DNA of 64,000 nucleotides from CALREJ01 sp964533375 (GTDB taxonomy: Bacteria; Patescibacteriota; Gracilibacteria; Peribacterales; Peribacteraceae). Under the pieces are notes generated by a model. It had not been told where the DNA came from. It ran no database searches and saw only the letters and a list, made by a program, of their open reading frames with translations. The stretch lies in assembly GCA_964533375.1 (NCBI GenBank), contig CAZHLW010000001.1:248001-312000 (forward strand). The letters run 5' to 3'. Shown here piece after piece: positions 24,433-32,556 of the stretch; position 1 is the first letter of the stretch; every line of letters starts with the position of its first letter. Made by a program: the position numbers and the translations under genes.

Positions 24433-24548
24433 AGTAGAAAAAAAGAAAGAAATGAATCACAGTGTTCCTCTTTTCTGATCTCTGGTTTGACCGCCTATGG
24501 TGGGGTTGTCGTGCCTTATGACTGAATCGAAGGTAGCTGTTAGTGGGA

Positions 24549-24576
24549 ATTTTACTGCTATTTGGCGGAATGTCAA
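24549..24576 (-). promoter_or_regulatory. Consensus promoter for the 98-aa ribbon gene
   Basis: On the minus strand, a perfect TTGACA (24576-24571), a 16-nt spacer and TAAAAT (24554-24549). This is the best -35/-10 pair in the window. The leader of about 110 nt shows no obvious riboswitch. Between 24577 and 24710 there is a hairpin with arms around AATCCTCT and AGAGGATT (near 24642-24672). Confidence 0.7.
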
Positions 24577-24710
24577 TGATTTTGCACATTTCTGCCATTT
24601 CTAATAACTATAACACCTTTTGACCCCTTATAGGCACCACAAATCCTCTAGCCGGTAAGCCAGAGGATTGTGTTGCCGGGGTGCCGGCAGCAAGGGTGCA
24701 CACGGGAAGA

Positions 24711-25121
24711 TTAATCTGCCAGAATGAGGACCACATCCGGCATTTTCCTGTCGTTATATACGACCGGCCCCTCCTTGTCGGTGTCTTTTTGTCGTATTTT
24801 GCTTATGCGATCCTGGTAGTCTCCTGCCATTGAAGCCTGGCTTGCCTGTAATTTGTCGATGACATTTTGCCACCTGGCATCCTCATTCTGCTCATTCAGA
24901 CCCCATTTCTCCTCGGGGCCTGCCTTTGTGCGGAACGCCATTTGCTGTTGCTTCATGAAGCTCAAAGCTTCAGTGGCAACGTCGACGTATTCGATTTGAA
25001 TATAGGCCGTTTTCTTCTGTGCCTCCAATTCCAATCGTTGCTCCTTATACGTATCGGATCGCACACTTGTTGTTATCCATAGTCCACAGATAAACATAAT
25101 CCCTAAAACGACGTACCTCAT
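24711..25121 (-). CDS. Small anchored protein with coiled tail, unknown
   Basis: 136 aa from the chosen ATG at 25121, preceded 8 nt upstream by a clear GAGGAG ribosome site, one of few in the window. The N-terminal MRYVVLGIMFICGLWITTSVRS is a signal anchor. The rest is charged and helical (EAQKKTAYIQIEYVDVATEALSF, then KLQASQASMAGDYQDRISKIRQK). A longer frame from a TTG at 25214 is unlikely because that TTG is part of a TTGACT -35 box. No family recognised. Confidence 0.6.
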   Translation of the reverse strand: MRYVVLGIMFICGLWITTSVRSDTYKEQRLELEAQKKTAYIQIEYVDVATEALSFMKQQQMAFRTKAGPEEKWGLNEQNEDARWQNVIDKLQASQASMAGDYQDRISKIRQKDTDKEGPVVYNDRKMPDVVLILAD

Positions 25122-25219
25122 TTCCAGTTCTCCTCTGTATAAATCTTCCGGTGTTTCAAAGGACCAATGTCCTTGTGTATCAAGTACAATGAATGGTTTT
25201 TTAAAATCAGTCAATAACC

Positions 25220-25247
25220 AAGAAAGCGCCCTTTCGAGCGCTTTCTT
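25220..25247 (-). terminator. Terminator-like hairpin after rplL
   Basis: Ten-bp arms AAGAAAGCGC and GCGCTTTCTT around an 8-nt loop. It separates rplJ-rplL from the next minus-strand gene, whose -35 box follows directly. The T-rich part lies within the 3' arm. Confidence 0.55.
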
Positions 25248-25269
25248 TTAAGGACAAATTCTAGAAGAT

Positions 25270-25296
25270 TTACTTGAGGTTAACCTTCGCACCTGC
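25270..25296 (-). pseudogene. Remnant of a second rplL 3' end
   Basis: Read in the same frame as rplL, the codons GCA GGT GCG AAG GTT AAC CTC AAG TAA spell AGAKVNLK-stop, the exact C-terminus of rplL. All seven changed codons are synonymous with those at 25342-25365; only the last AAG is identical. Between the two ends are 15 in-frame codons and a strong hairpin (GCCCTG...CAGGGC). Confidence 0.6.
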
Positions 25297-25341
25297 CCTG
25301 AACCACTCGCGTGGCTCGGGTACAGGGCCTAGGTTTGGAGC

Positions 25342-25749
25342 TTACTTCAGATTTACTTTAGCGCCGGCTTCCTCGAGCTTCTTCTTCATTGCTTCGGCGT
25401 CAGCCTTGGCAACACCTTCCTTGATGACTTTCGGAGCACCGTCGACAGCTGCCTTGGCGTCACCGAGTGCAAGACCCGTGATTTCGCGGACAACCTTGAT
25501 AACGGCGATCTTCTGAGCTCCAGCGTCCGCAAGTTCGATATCGTAAGCAGCCTTTTCTTCTGCGCCAGCAGCTGCACCGGCGTCACCGCCAGCAGCGCCA
25601 CCTGCCATAGCAACAGGAGCAGCGGAAATACCGTATGTTTCTTCCATGTACTTAACGACGTTGTTCAGAGAGACAACGTTGAGCTTTTCGAGGGCGGTGA
25701 TGACTGCCTTCTCCTCGCTAGTGAGCTCGATGGTAGCTGTATCAGCCAT
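25342..25749 (-). CDS. rplL: Ribosomal protein bL12 (L7/L12)
   Basis: A 135-aa stalk protein that recruits translation factors to the ribosome. The N-terminal dimerisation part, an Ala/Gly hinge (GGAAGGDAGAAAGAEEK) and the C-terminal factor-binding domain (KIAVIKVVREITGLALGDAKAAVDGAPKVIKEGV) are all typical, ending EEAGAKVNLK. It is second in the rplJ-rplL operon, 40 nt after rplJ, with a short TTAGGAATTAGG word repeat in the gap. A diverged copy of its last eight codons plus stop lies just downstream at 25270-25296. Confidence 0.97.
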   Translation of the reverse strand: MADTATIELTSEEKAVITALEKLNVVSLNNVVKYMEETYGISAAPVAMAGGAAGGDAGAAAGAEEKAAYDIELADAGAQKIAVIKVVREITGLALGDAKAAVDGAPKVIKEGVAKADAEAMKKKLEEAGAKVNLK

Positions 25750-25789
25750 GATAATAAGGGGTTAGGAATTAGGAATTGGGGATGAAGAA

Positions 25790-26455
25790 TTATGCGGCCG
25801 GGGCTTCTGGGGTTGCCTCAGCGGCAGGAGTAGAAGGTTCCGGAGCGGGGATTGGTTCAGCTGCAGGCGCGGCATCGCTAGCAGGTGTGGCTTCCTTGTC
25901 CACCGTAGCTTCAGCGGAGGTGGATGCCTTTGGTTCTTCTTTTGGAGCTTCAGCAGGTGCTGGAGCTTCTTTCTGCTTTGCGAGTTCAGACAGTCCACGA
26001 GCAAACGACGACAGGGGACTGTTGAGCATGGCAGCAAACATACCAAGGAGCTGGAGCTTGCCGGGGATTTTCGCCAGGCTGACAGCTTCTTCCTTGGATA
26101 GAAGCTTTCCTTCGAAAATACCGCCAATCAGCTGGACCTGCGGGTGTTCCTTTCCGTACTTGAAAGCGACTTGTGCGCCGGTCAGTGGATCTGAAAAGCT
26201 GAAAATACAGGCAACAGGACCTTCGATGGAGCTGTCTGTCAGTTCCGGCATACCAAGATCCTTGGCAGCAAGCTGCATCAGGGTCTTCTTGGCGACTTTC
26301 ATTTCTGCGTCGGATGTGCGCAGCTTGTTGCGGAAATCACTGACATCGTGGACGGTGAGTCCGATGTAGTGGGCGAACATCACAGAGCTGCTCTTCTTCA
26401 TTTTATCCTTGAGCTCATTGAGCTGTGCCGCTTTCTGTACTTTGGTGAGGGCCAT
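25790..26455 (-). CDS. rplJ: Ribosomal protein uL10 with long acidic/Ala-Pro tail
   Basis: A 221-aa L10, the base of the L12 stalk. The domain runs from MALTKVQKAAQLNELKDKM through GPVACIFSF and QLIGGIFEGKLLSKEEAVSLAKIPGK. After the L12-binding helix region (MLNSPLSSFARGLSELAKQ) comes a tail of about 55 residues rich in Ala, Pro, Glu and Ser, longer than in typical L10. The start at 26455 matches the family; the frame stays open further upstream through the leader hairpin, which is not coding. A leader of about 200 nt with an attenuator suggests L10/L12-dependent feedback control. Confidence 0.95.
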   Translation of the reverse strand: MALTKVQKAAQLNELKDKMKKSSSVMFAHYIGLTVHDVSDFRNKLRTSDAEMKVAKKTLMQLAAKDLGMPELTDSSIEGPVACIFSFSDPLTGAQVAFKYGKEHPQVQLIGGIFEGKLLSKEEAVSLAKIPGKLQLLGMFAAMLNSPLSSFARGLSELAKQKEAPAPAEAPKEEPKASTSAEATVDKEATPASDAAPAAEPIPAPEPSTPAAEATPEAPAA

Positions 26456-26506
26456 GATTGTAAAGGTTAAGGGTAAGGTTGGGGGGCTATTATAATGACG
26501 AGCTAC

Positions 26507-26554
26507 AAAAAAATCGTTGGTCCCGGGGGGCTTTCCCGCCCGGGAGACCAACGA
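26507..26554 (-). terminator. Attenuator in the rplJ leader
   Basis: On the minus strand, TCGTTGGTC-TCCCGGG pairs with CCCGGGACCAACGA, followed directly by seven T. It is a strong intrinsic terminator about 50 nt before the rplJ start and about 100 nt after the predicted transcription start. It fits the L10-leader mode of control; the antiterminator fold was not worked out. Confidence 0.75.
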
Positions 26555-26664
26555 GGCAAACGGCACGAATCACCAAGCCGGAGCCGGATGAGCGATGCTG
26601 TGTGCCTCGGGAGGACTTACGTTCGGCCTGCGGCCTAGCGCCTCCGGTCTTCGGACAGGCCCCT

Positions 26665-26692
26665 ATCATACTCATAGGCAAAAAGGAGTCAA
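26665..26692 (-). promoter_or_regulatory. rplJ-rplL promoter
   Basis: TTGACT (26692-26687), a 16-nt spacer and TATGAT (26670-26665) on the minus strand. It gives a leader of about 200 nt containing the attenuator. The spacer to the divergent relA gene, up to 26822, holds the TACACT box of relA at 26808-26813. Confidence 0.7.
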
Positions 26693-26822
26693 GTTTTTCC
26701 CTTCAAACTCCCTAAAAAGAGGCCGGAGAGATGCAGATCTGCGGGTCCTTGACGGAGATCTGCGGTCAAAATAGCGAAGAAACGCGTGTTTTTTGATACG
26801 CCTGTGTTACACTCGCGGGAAC

Positions 26823-28730
26823 ATGATGACGCAGGATACTGCTTTGCAACCGGCCCGAACCACATTCGATACGTTGCTTGATCAGCGGGAAAAAAGCGGC
26901 GTGCCCACGGACATTGCCCGCTTGCAAAAAGCATTTCAGTTTGCGGAAGGCCGCTACGGCGACACCATGCACTGGACGGGGGAAAGTGTGATGGATCACT
27001 GTCTGGGGATTTTTAAAACCATTCTGCAGTTTCATCCCGATGATGACACTATCATTGCCTGCCTGCTTCATCACACAATCGATTCCGGATATTCCCTCGG
27101 ACTGCTTGAAGAACACTACGGCACGGCGGTTCGTACGATGATCAATGGAGAAAATCTGCTCTCGCATGCCACCGTGAAAAACAGGCGCATGTCTTTGGAG
27201 CAATTGCGTGTGATGTTTCTGAAAGTATCCGGAGATATGCGTTTGGTCCTTCTGCTCCTGAGCCAGCAGTACCGCTTACTGGAACGCATGTCCTTTGTGA
27301 GCGATGAACAACGCAAGCGCATCTGCCAGGACACGCTCCAGATTTATTCTCCTGTTGCGGCGCGGTTGGGTATCTACTCCCTCAAGCATCAGATGGAAGC
27401 GAAGGCGTTCCCTGTCATGTACCCGGTGGATGCCATGCGCATAGCGGAGCAGCTGGAGCAAATGCACGAGAAGCATGGACGGTTCCTGGAAACGGCGCCT
27501 GCACTTCTGATGGGGCAATTGAAAGAGGCCGGACTGGATGCGATAGTCTATGCGCGCGAGAAGCAGCCCTACAGTATTTTTCATAAAATGCAGCTCAAGA
27601 CACTCACACATGTGGAGGATTTGTACGATCTCTTCGCTCTCCGCGTGATTGTGGCCGAAGAGGCGGATTGCTACCGCGCACTAGGGGTATTGCACCGTCT
27701 GGCGTATCCGGTTGCCGGACGCTTCAAGGACTACATCGCGTTTCCGAAACCAAACGGCTACAAAAGCGTGCATACCACACTTGCGCAGTTGCCCGGTGTG
27801 CCGGAAGGAATTTTTGTGGAAGTGCAGATTCGCACGGCAGACATGCAACGCGAAGCGGACTACGGTCTTGCCGCGCACTGGAGTTACAAAGAGGGGGGAT
27901 CGGCTGCGTACGCCGTTCAGCGGGCACAGGTCCAGCATGCACTCAGTCAGTCGTCGGGAGATAACCCGGCAGCCGGCGGGATGACAGACCGCATTTTCGT
28001 CCTCACGCCCAAAGGCGATGTGCTGCAGTTACCCGAAGGGTCGACGCCGCTCGACTTTGCGTTCCATGTGCACACCACGCTCGGCCTCTCATTCAAAGGT
28101 GCCCGCATCAACGGCAACATCGTGCCGATCGATCATATTCTGGAAAACGGAGACGTGGTCGATATTCTGAAGCACCCGGATCCGCGTCCGTCGCCGCAGT
28201 GGATCACTCTTCTTCGAACTGCATCGGCGCGGTCACGCCTGAAACATTATCTCTTGTCCCAGGAGCGGCCGGCGCATCTTCTTCTTGGACGCGAAACCCT
28301 CAACGACGAACTGCACAAGCACCGTCTGCCGCCGCTGGATACAGATCTTTCCATTCTGCGGTTGTTTGATGGCGAGGTGAAAAACTTTGCCGAACGGGAA
28401 GATCTTCTCGTACACATCGGACAGGGCGCACAAAATGCCGCATCACTCCTGCCGCATTTGTCTGTCCTGAAAGACCGCCTGCAACTGCAACATCAGCGGA
28501 CGGACATTGCTTTCAGTCCGGGTACATCGCTTGTTGCCAAAGTCGACGGCAATATTCCGATGCCGGTCATTTACGCCAAATGCTGCAAACCGGAAGCGAC
28601 TGTCGGCCAAAAAATCATCGGCGTGATTGGCCGTAGCGGGGACGTACGTGTCCATTTGCACGGCTGCAAAATGCTCAGGAACGTGAACCCTGAACGCAGG
28701 ATCGGGGTAACGTGGGTTTCTAGGCGGTAG
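26823..28730 (+). CDS. RelA/SpoT-family (p)ppGpp synthetase, hydrolase site degenerate
   Basis: A 635-aa Rel-type enzyme making the stringent-response alarmone. The synthetase domain is intact: GRFKDYIAFPKPNGYKSVHTT (RXKD motif) and VEVQIRTADMQREADYGLAAHWSYKEG. The N-terminal HD domain is not: the usual LLHDVVEDT reads LLHHTIDSG, and the ADRLHN helix reads SQQYRL, so ppGpp hydrolysis is probably lost. A TGS domain (DRIFVLTPKGDVLQLPEGSTPLDFAF) and a CC zinc-finger-like region (YAKCCKPEATVG, then HLHGCKML) follow; the ACT domain is missing. I chose ATG 26823, 9 nt after TACACT, rather than the next ATG or a TTG upstream. Confidence 0.88.
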   Translation: MMTQDTALQPARTTFDTLLDQREKSGVPTDIARLQKAFQFAEGRYGDTMHWTGESVMDHCLGIFKTILQFHPDDDTIIACLLHHTIDSGYSLGLLEEHYGTAVRTMINGENLLSHATVKNRRMSLEQLRVMFLKVSGDMRLVLLLLSQQYRLLERMSFVSDEQRKRICQDTLQIYSPVAARLGIYSLKHQMEAKAFPVMYPVDAMRIAEQLEQMHEKHGRFLETAPALLMGQLKEAGLDAIVYAREKQPYSIFHKMQLKTLTHVEDLYDLFALRVIVAEEADCYRALGVLHRLAYPVAGRFKDYIAFPKPNGYKSVHTTLAQLPGVPEGIFVEVQIRTADMQREADYGLAAHWSYKEGGSAAYAVQRAQVQHALSQSSGDNPAAGGMTDRIFVLTPKGDVLQLPEGSTPLDFAFHVHTTLGLSFKGARINGNIVPIDHILENGDVVDILKHPDPRPSPQWITLLRTASARSRLKHYLLSQERPAHLLLGRETLNDELHKHRLPPLDTDLSILRLFDGEVKNFAEREDLLVHIGQGAQNAASLLPHLSVLKDRLQLQHQRTDIAFSPGTSLVAKVDGNIPMPVIYAKCCKPEATVGQKIIGVIGRSGDVRVHLHGCKMLRNVNPERRIGVTWVSRR

Positions 28731-28785
28731 GCGGTAGGATTGGTGGGACTTTTTTTATGACCTATTTCCTATTGCCTACAGCCTA
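28726..28785. terminator. Bidirectional terminator built from word repeats
   Basis: TAGGCGGTAGGCGGTAGG near 28723-28740 can pair with CCTACAGCCTAGCGCCTA near 28774-28791. A run of seven T lies after the first arm, with the matching A-run on the other strand. It serves the convergent relA and tig genes. Confidence 0.5.
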
Positions 28786-28789
28786 GCGC

Positions 28790-30067
28790 CTAAGCCAAGA
28801 GGCCCTCAACAACCTTACCAACGAGCGTTCTCCAGCGGATTTCCTCGTACAGGTTGCCGTGCTTTTCGAATTCGTCGTGAGCCGGTCTTTGTTGATCCTG
28901 CGGAAGGCCGCGGAGGAATTCATCCAGGTTGGCGTGGACTTCTTCGTCGGTGACAGTCACCCCTTTTTCTTCAATCAGCTTGGCCATCCCGAGGCGCAGT
29001 TTCCAGCGTTCCTCGGCCTGCTTTTTCAGATCCGCTTCCGCCTGCTCCACCGTCTTGCCTTCTTTTTTCAGCGCGTCTGCAATCGTCATGTTCTGGCGTT
29101 CCAGCTGCTGGCTCCATTCCTCAATCAGTCCGCGCATTTCTTCGTCCAGCAGTTCTTCGGCAATCTCGGCATCGGTGCGCTTGCGGATTTCATCCATCAG
29201 TTCGCGTTCGCGGCGCATGCGGTCGAACTGTTCCTCCTGCATCATGATGGATTTCTCCACCATCTCCTTAAACTCCGCAGCGGTGTTGGCATTCAGTTTC
29301 TCTTTGGCAAACGCATCGTTCAGTTCGGGCAGGGATGTCTCTTCCACTTTGGTTACCGTGACATGGAACGTGGCCTGCTTGCCGCGCAGACTTTCTTCCT
29401 GGAATTTCTCCGGAAGAGTGAGCGTGAACGATTTCTTCTCGCCTTTCTTCAGTCCCTTCAGCTCGTCTTCAAAACCCGGGAGCAAAGTCTTTGAACCAAT
29501 CAGCGCTTCGTAGCCTTCGGCGCGCATGCCGGTAATTTCCGTTCCCTGATCATTTGTTGCATGGAAATCAATCGCCAGGCGGTCGTTCTCGGCTGCGGCA
29601 CGGTCGACTTCTTTTGCGGTGCGGTGGTCATTCAGCACAGACTGCACCACACGGTCGACATCTTTCTGATCGGGCTTCAGCACTTTCTTCTCCACCTTCA
29701 GCGTCTCAATGTTTTTCACTGTCACGACGGGGCGCTCCACAAATGTCACTTTCACACTGAGCGGTTCGTTTGTAACGATTTCGATTTTCGGTGGGATGAC
29801 GGGCTGGAGTTTGTGCTCATCAATAACCGGACCAAGAGTGGGGCGCACCAGTTCGCGGACGGTTTCTTCGAGCAGTCTCTCTGCCGGAATACGGCTTCTG
29901 ATCATATCCGACGGCGCATGGCCGACGCGAAAGCCCGGAATGGATACCTCGCCTCCGAGCCGCTGCAATGCACTGTCCTCTGCGACTTTGCGTTCATCAG
30001 CGGAAAATGTGGCGGTCAGAACGACGCGGGATTTTGGCAGACGTTCAACAGAGAGGTTTTGCGGCAT
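28790..30067 (-). CDS. tig: Trigger factor
   Basis: A 425-aa ribosome-associated chaperone and peptidyl-prolyl isomerase. The N-terminal ribosome-binding domain carries the signature IPGFRVGHAPSDMIRSR (family GFRxGKxP). The PPIase domain spans about residues 150-240 (DRLAIDFHATNDQGTEITGMRAEGYE, LPGFEDELKGLKKGEKKSF). A long helical C-terminal chaperone domain follows (MMQEEQFDRMRRERELMDEIRKR). Length is typical. AATTGAAAATTG word repeats lie just before the ATG. Confidence 0.95.
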   Translation of the reverse strand: MPQNLSVERLPKSRVVLTATFSADERKVAEDSALQRLGGEVSIPGFRVGHAPSDMIRSRIPAERLLEETVRELVRPTLGPVIDEHKLQPVIPPKIEIVTNEPLSVKVTFVERPVVTVKNIETLKVEKKVLKPDQKDVDRVVQSVLNDHRTAKEVDRAAAENDRLAIDFHATNDQGTEITGMRAEGYEALIGSKTLLPGFEDELKGLKKGEKKSFTLTLPEKFQEESLRGKQATFHVTVTKVEETSLPELNDAFAKEKLNANTAAEFKEMVEKSIMMQEEQFDRMRRERELMDEIRKRTDAEIAEELLDEEMRGLIEEWSQQLERQNMTIADALKKEGKTVEQAEADLKKQAEERWKLRLGMAKLIEEKGVTVTDEEVHANLDEFLRGLPQDQQRPAHDEFEKHGNLYEEIRWRTLVGKVVEGLLA

Positions 30068-30071
30068 ACTA

Positions 30072-30110
30072 CGGAATTGAAAATTGATAATTGAAAATGG
30101 AAAATTACGG
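30072..30110. repeat. AATTGAAAATT word repeat between secF and tig
   Basis: Four imperfect copies of AATTGAAAAT/AATTGATAAT at 7-11 bp steps, beginning a few bases before the tig ATG and filling the gap to the secF stop. Confidence 0.5.
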
Positions 30111-30118
30111 GCGGAATC

Positions 30119-31015
30119 TTATCGTTCGCGCTTCTTCCAGAAGACGAGAATCGGGGTGGCAACGAAGTAGGAGGAGTACATACCGACAATGCTTCCGACA
30201 ATGAGCGCCAGCATGAACCAGCGGATGCTTTCGGATCCGAAGAAGAAGAGAGCGAAGAGCATAATGAGCAGTCCGAAGCCTGTGTTGAAGGTGCGGCTGA
30301 GACACGCCCAGAGCGCCTTGTCTGCAACGGTGGCCAGCTTCTCATGCTTGTCGCTGCCGGTGAGCGTTTCGCGGATGCGGTCGAAGATCACAATGGTATC
30401 CGACACCGAGTGACCCATGATGCTGAGGAGTGCTGTCACAAACAGCGTATCCATCTGGAACGATGTGACGTGGCTGAGGATGGTAAACACACCAAGCAGA
30501 ATGATGATGTCGTGGAGGAGAGCGAGAATCGTGGCTGCACCGAATGTCCAGGGGTTCAGGCTGCGGGGGACTTTGCGGAAGGTGAAAGCCACAAAGGCCA
30601 TGATCGCAAGGCTGGCGACCAGAAGAGCCCAGAACGCGCGCTGCTTCAGGTTGGCACCAACGGTCGGACCGATGGTCGTGTACTGCAGTTCCTGCACGGT
30701 TCCGAGCCTTTCATTCACATGCGTGATCAGCGCAGCGTGCTGTTCATTTGTAAGCGTCTGAGTCTTCACAAACCATGTTCCTGTTTTGGTCTGGGACAAA
30801 TGTGCGTCGAGTGCTTTGTCATCTACCTTAAACGCATCCACGGCAGCCAAAAGATCCTGCTGCGTTTTTCCTTCGGGCAGTCCGATTTCCATCAGCGTGC
30901 CGCCTGTGAACTCAATGCTCACGTTCGGACCCGGATAGAAGAAGACTACGAGTGATCCAATCACAAGCAGTGCCGACAGGGGAAGGAAGAAACGGGAAAG
31001 TTTGATGAAGGACAT
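30119..31015 (-). CDS. secF: Protein translocase subunit SecF
   Basis: A 298-aa inner-membrane part of the SecDF complex, which uses the proton gradient to help proteins through SecYEG. It has the first membrane segment near residues 12-30, then SIEFTGGTLMEIGLPE (the FTGGT signature), a periplasmic domain with LGTVQELQYTTIGPTVG, and five further segments including MGHSVSDTIVIFDRIRE, where the conserved Asp and Arg sit. I chose MSFIKLSRF; the frame runs upstream into word repeats. No secD is adjacent in this window. Confidence 0.93.
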   Translation of the reverse strand: MSFIKLSRFFLPLSALLVIGSLVVFFYPGPNVSIEFTGGTLMEIGLPEGKTQQDLLAAVDAFKVDDKALDAHLSQTKTGTWFVKTQTLTNEQHAALITHVNERLGTVQELQYTTIGPTVGANLKQRAFWALLVASLAIMAFVAFTFRKVPRSLNPWTFGAATILALLHDIIILLGVFTILSHVTSFQMDTLFVTALLSIMGHSVSDTIVIFDRIRETLTGSDKHEKLATVADKALWACLSRTFNTGFGLLIMLFALFFFGSESIRWFMLALIVGSIVGMYSSYFVATPILVFWKKRER

Positions 31016-31049
31016 AGAAAGCGGGAATCGGGACGGGAGACTACAGGAA

Positions 31050-31082
31050 AAATGGAGAATTGAGAATTGAAAATTGAGAATG
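31050..31082. repeat. GAGAATT word repeat before secF
   Basis: GGAGAATTGAGAATTGAAAA and continuation, period about 7 bp, 35 nt upstream of the secF start. Confidence 0.5.
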
Positions 31083-31103
31083 CCCCCCACCTGCCCCCTT
31101 TTC

Positions 31104-32432
31104 TTAGATTTCCTTAAATAGAAGGGTTATCCGACGTCCTTCCTGCATGAGTTTCCACTTCAGGTAGCCGCTTTCGCCTGCGGGAATTTGCATTGATGCC
31201 GGCCAGGCGGTTGGGATGCTCTGGCGGAGGAGAGTGCCAACATCGGCGCTGTGAATGAGTCCCAGCCCTGAAGGCGGTGCTTCTGTGGCACCAAGCGGAG
31301 CGGCTTCGGTCGTGATTCCTTTCTGGAAAGCATCGCCGTCGTTGGAAAGGATGAAGCGCCTGCCGCGCGTGGCAATGAAGAGAGCTTTGCCGGATTGTGT
31401 CTGGCGAATGGTGCGAAGCGTCCAGCCGTTGCGCGCATCGCTGATGTCTTCAATCACGCTCTTGTCTTCGCGAATGTCCTGCCAGTCGAATTTTTCATCG
31501 AACGTTTCTCTGTGTACTGCAATAGCAGTCAGGTTTCCTTTGAAGCGATCGACCAGGTTTTGGAATACTTCTTTGTCGTCCGGAATTGTTCCCTCCACAA
31601 ACACGCGCAGCGCATTGCCGTTTCCTTTGGCTACTTCCACAGTTGTGGCGCCCTCAAGCACCGGCGGCAGATCGTACGTCATGCTGATGCCTTGTCCGAA
31701 GAGAGAGGCGAGTGCGGAGCCGAGGACGGTTTTGGAAACCATCAGAGGGTTTTCCTGCAGATGTGACTGGATGTTTTCCAGGAAGGCCGTGCCGTTTGAA
31801 ACGTGTGCAATGAAGAGCGGGCGTTCGAACACTTCTTTCGGGCCGCTCATGAGGACGGGGAAAGAGTCGTCGGTAATAACACTCACTTCCAGTCCATCAG
31901 CTTTGCTTACAATCAGTGCCGGTTCAGCGGTCTTTAGCAGTGATGCGAACGGGGATGCAGGATTGATCGACACATCCGGGAACCGCAGCCACACAGAAGG
32001 ATCATCGTTCTTTTTTCTGTGGAGTGCGCGGTAGGCATAGGAAGTGCTCAGTGGTTCTTCTCTGTCGTGGAAGAGATCACTCAGCGACGGATCGGACACG
32101 CGGAGTGAGAACGGTTCTTCGTCTGCAGGGGTGCGCTGCAAAATAGCCCAACCGGTCTGGCCGCTTCCTGTTTTGATGATGGCAACGGCGGAGGGAGTGT
32201 CATCCAGTGCGACCTGCGAGAGCATAGGCACGTAGGCGGCGAAGGTAGTGGCTGTCTCTTTGGTGATGTTCGTGAAGAAGGCGACGGTTTCGCGTGCAGG
32301 CACTTTCGCTGCGGGACTCACCGGGCCGTTTTGAATCGAGAAAAAAGCAATTGTTGCAACAACAAGAACGACAGCTGCTGCGCCGGTTGCGATGGCCGTT
32401 TGTTTCAGAAAAGGAAACTGCACGGGCGACAT
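31104..32432 (-). CDS. Anchored extracytoplasmic protein, unknown
   Basis: 442 aa from MSPVQFPFLKQTAIATG; an ATG 27 bases upstream is an alternative. One membrane segment near residues 10-32 is followed by a large soluble domain, so it should face outward. It weakly resembles DUF3352-like proteins (a start FFTNITKETATTFAAYVPMLSQ, repeats of FVEGTIPDDKEVFQNLVDRFKGNLTA type, and a C-terminal SADVGTLLRQ segment). No catalytic residues recognised. It lies upstream of secF in the same direction, about 90 nt apart. Confidence 0.6.
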   Translation of the reverse strand: MSPVQFPFLKQTAIATGAAAVVLVVATIAFFSIQNGPVSPAAKVPARETVAFFTNITKETATTFAAYVPMLSQVALDDTPSAVAIIKTGSGQTGWAILQRTPADEEPFSLRVSDPSLSDLFHDREEPLSTSYAYRALHRKKNDDPSVWLRFPDVSINPASPFASLLKTAEPALIVSKADGLEVSVITDDSFPVLMSGPKEVFERPLFIAHVSNGTAFLENIQSHLQENPLMVSKTVLGSALASLFGQGISMTYDLPPVLEGATTVEVAKGNGNALRVFVEGTIPDDKEVFQNLVDRFKGNLTAIAVHRETFDEKFDWQDIREDKSVIEDISDARNGWTLRTIRQTQSGKALFIATRGRRFILSNDGDAFQKGITTEAAPLGATEAPPSGLGLIHSADVGTLLRQSIPTAWPASMQIPAGESGYLKWKLMQEGRRITLLFKEI

Positions 32433-32454
32433 CCTACATGAGGAAAAATTTCGA

Positions 32455-32552
32455 AGCACGAATTCCGAATGTAAATTCGAAATATAAATGACGAATGTTT
32501 AAAAATTCATACATTCGGATTTTAGTATTCCATTCGGAATTCGAATATTCGT
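32455..32552. repeat. ATTCG-rich inverted repeat region
   Basis: The words GAATTCCGAATG, AAATTCG, CATTCGGA, ATTCGGAATTCG and ATATTCG recur in both orientations and can fold into an AT-rich hairpin. It fills the gap between the anchored protein and the TPR gene. Confidence 0.5.
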
Positions 32553-32556
32553 CCTT

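Noticed and set aside
25122..25214. N-terminal extension of the small anchored protein from a TTG
   Set aside because: The TTG is part of a TTGACT -35 box, and a good ribosome site precedes the ATG at 25121.
30119..32432. Gene upstream of secF as a diverged secD
   Set aside because: It has a single membrane segment and no SecD motifs; secD must lie elsewhere.
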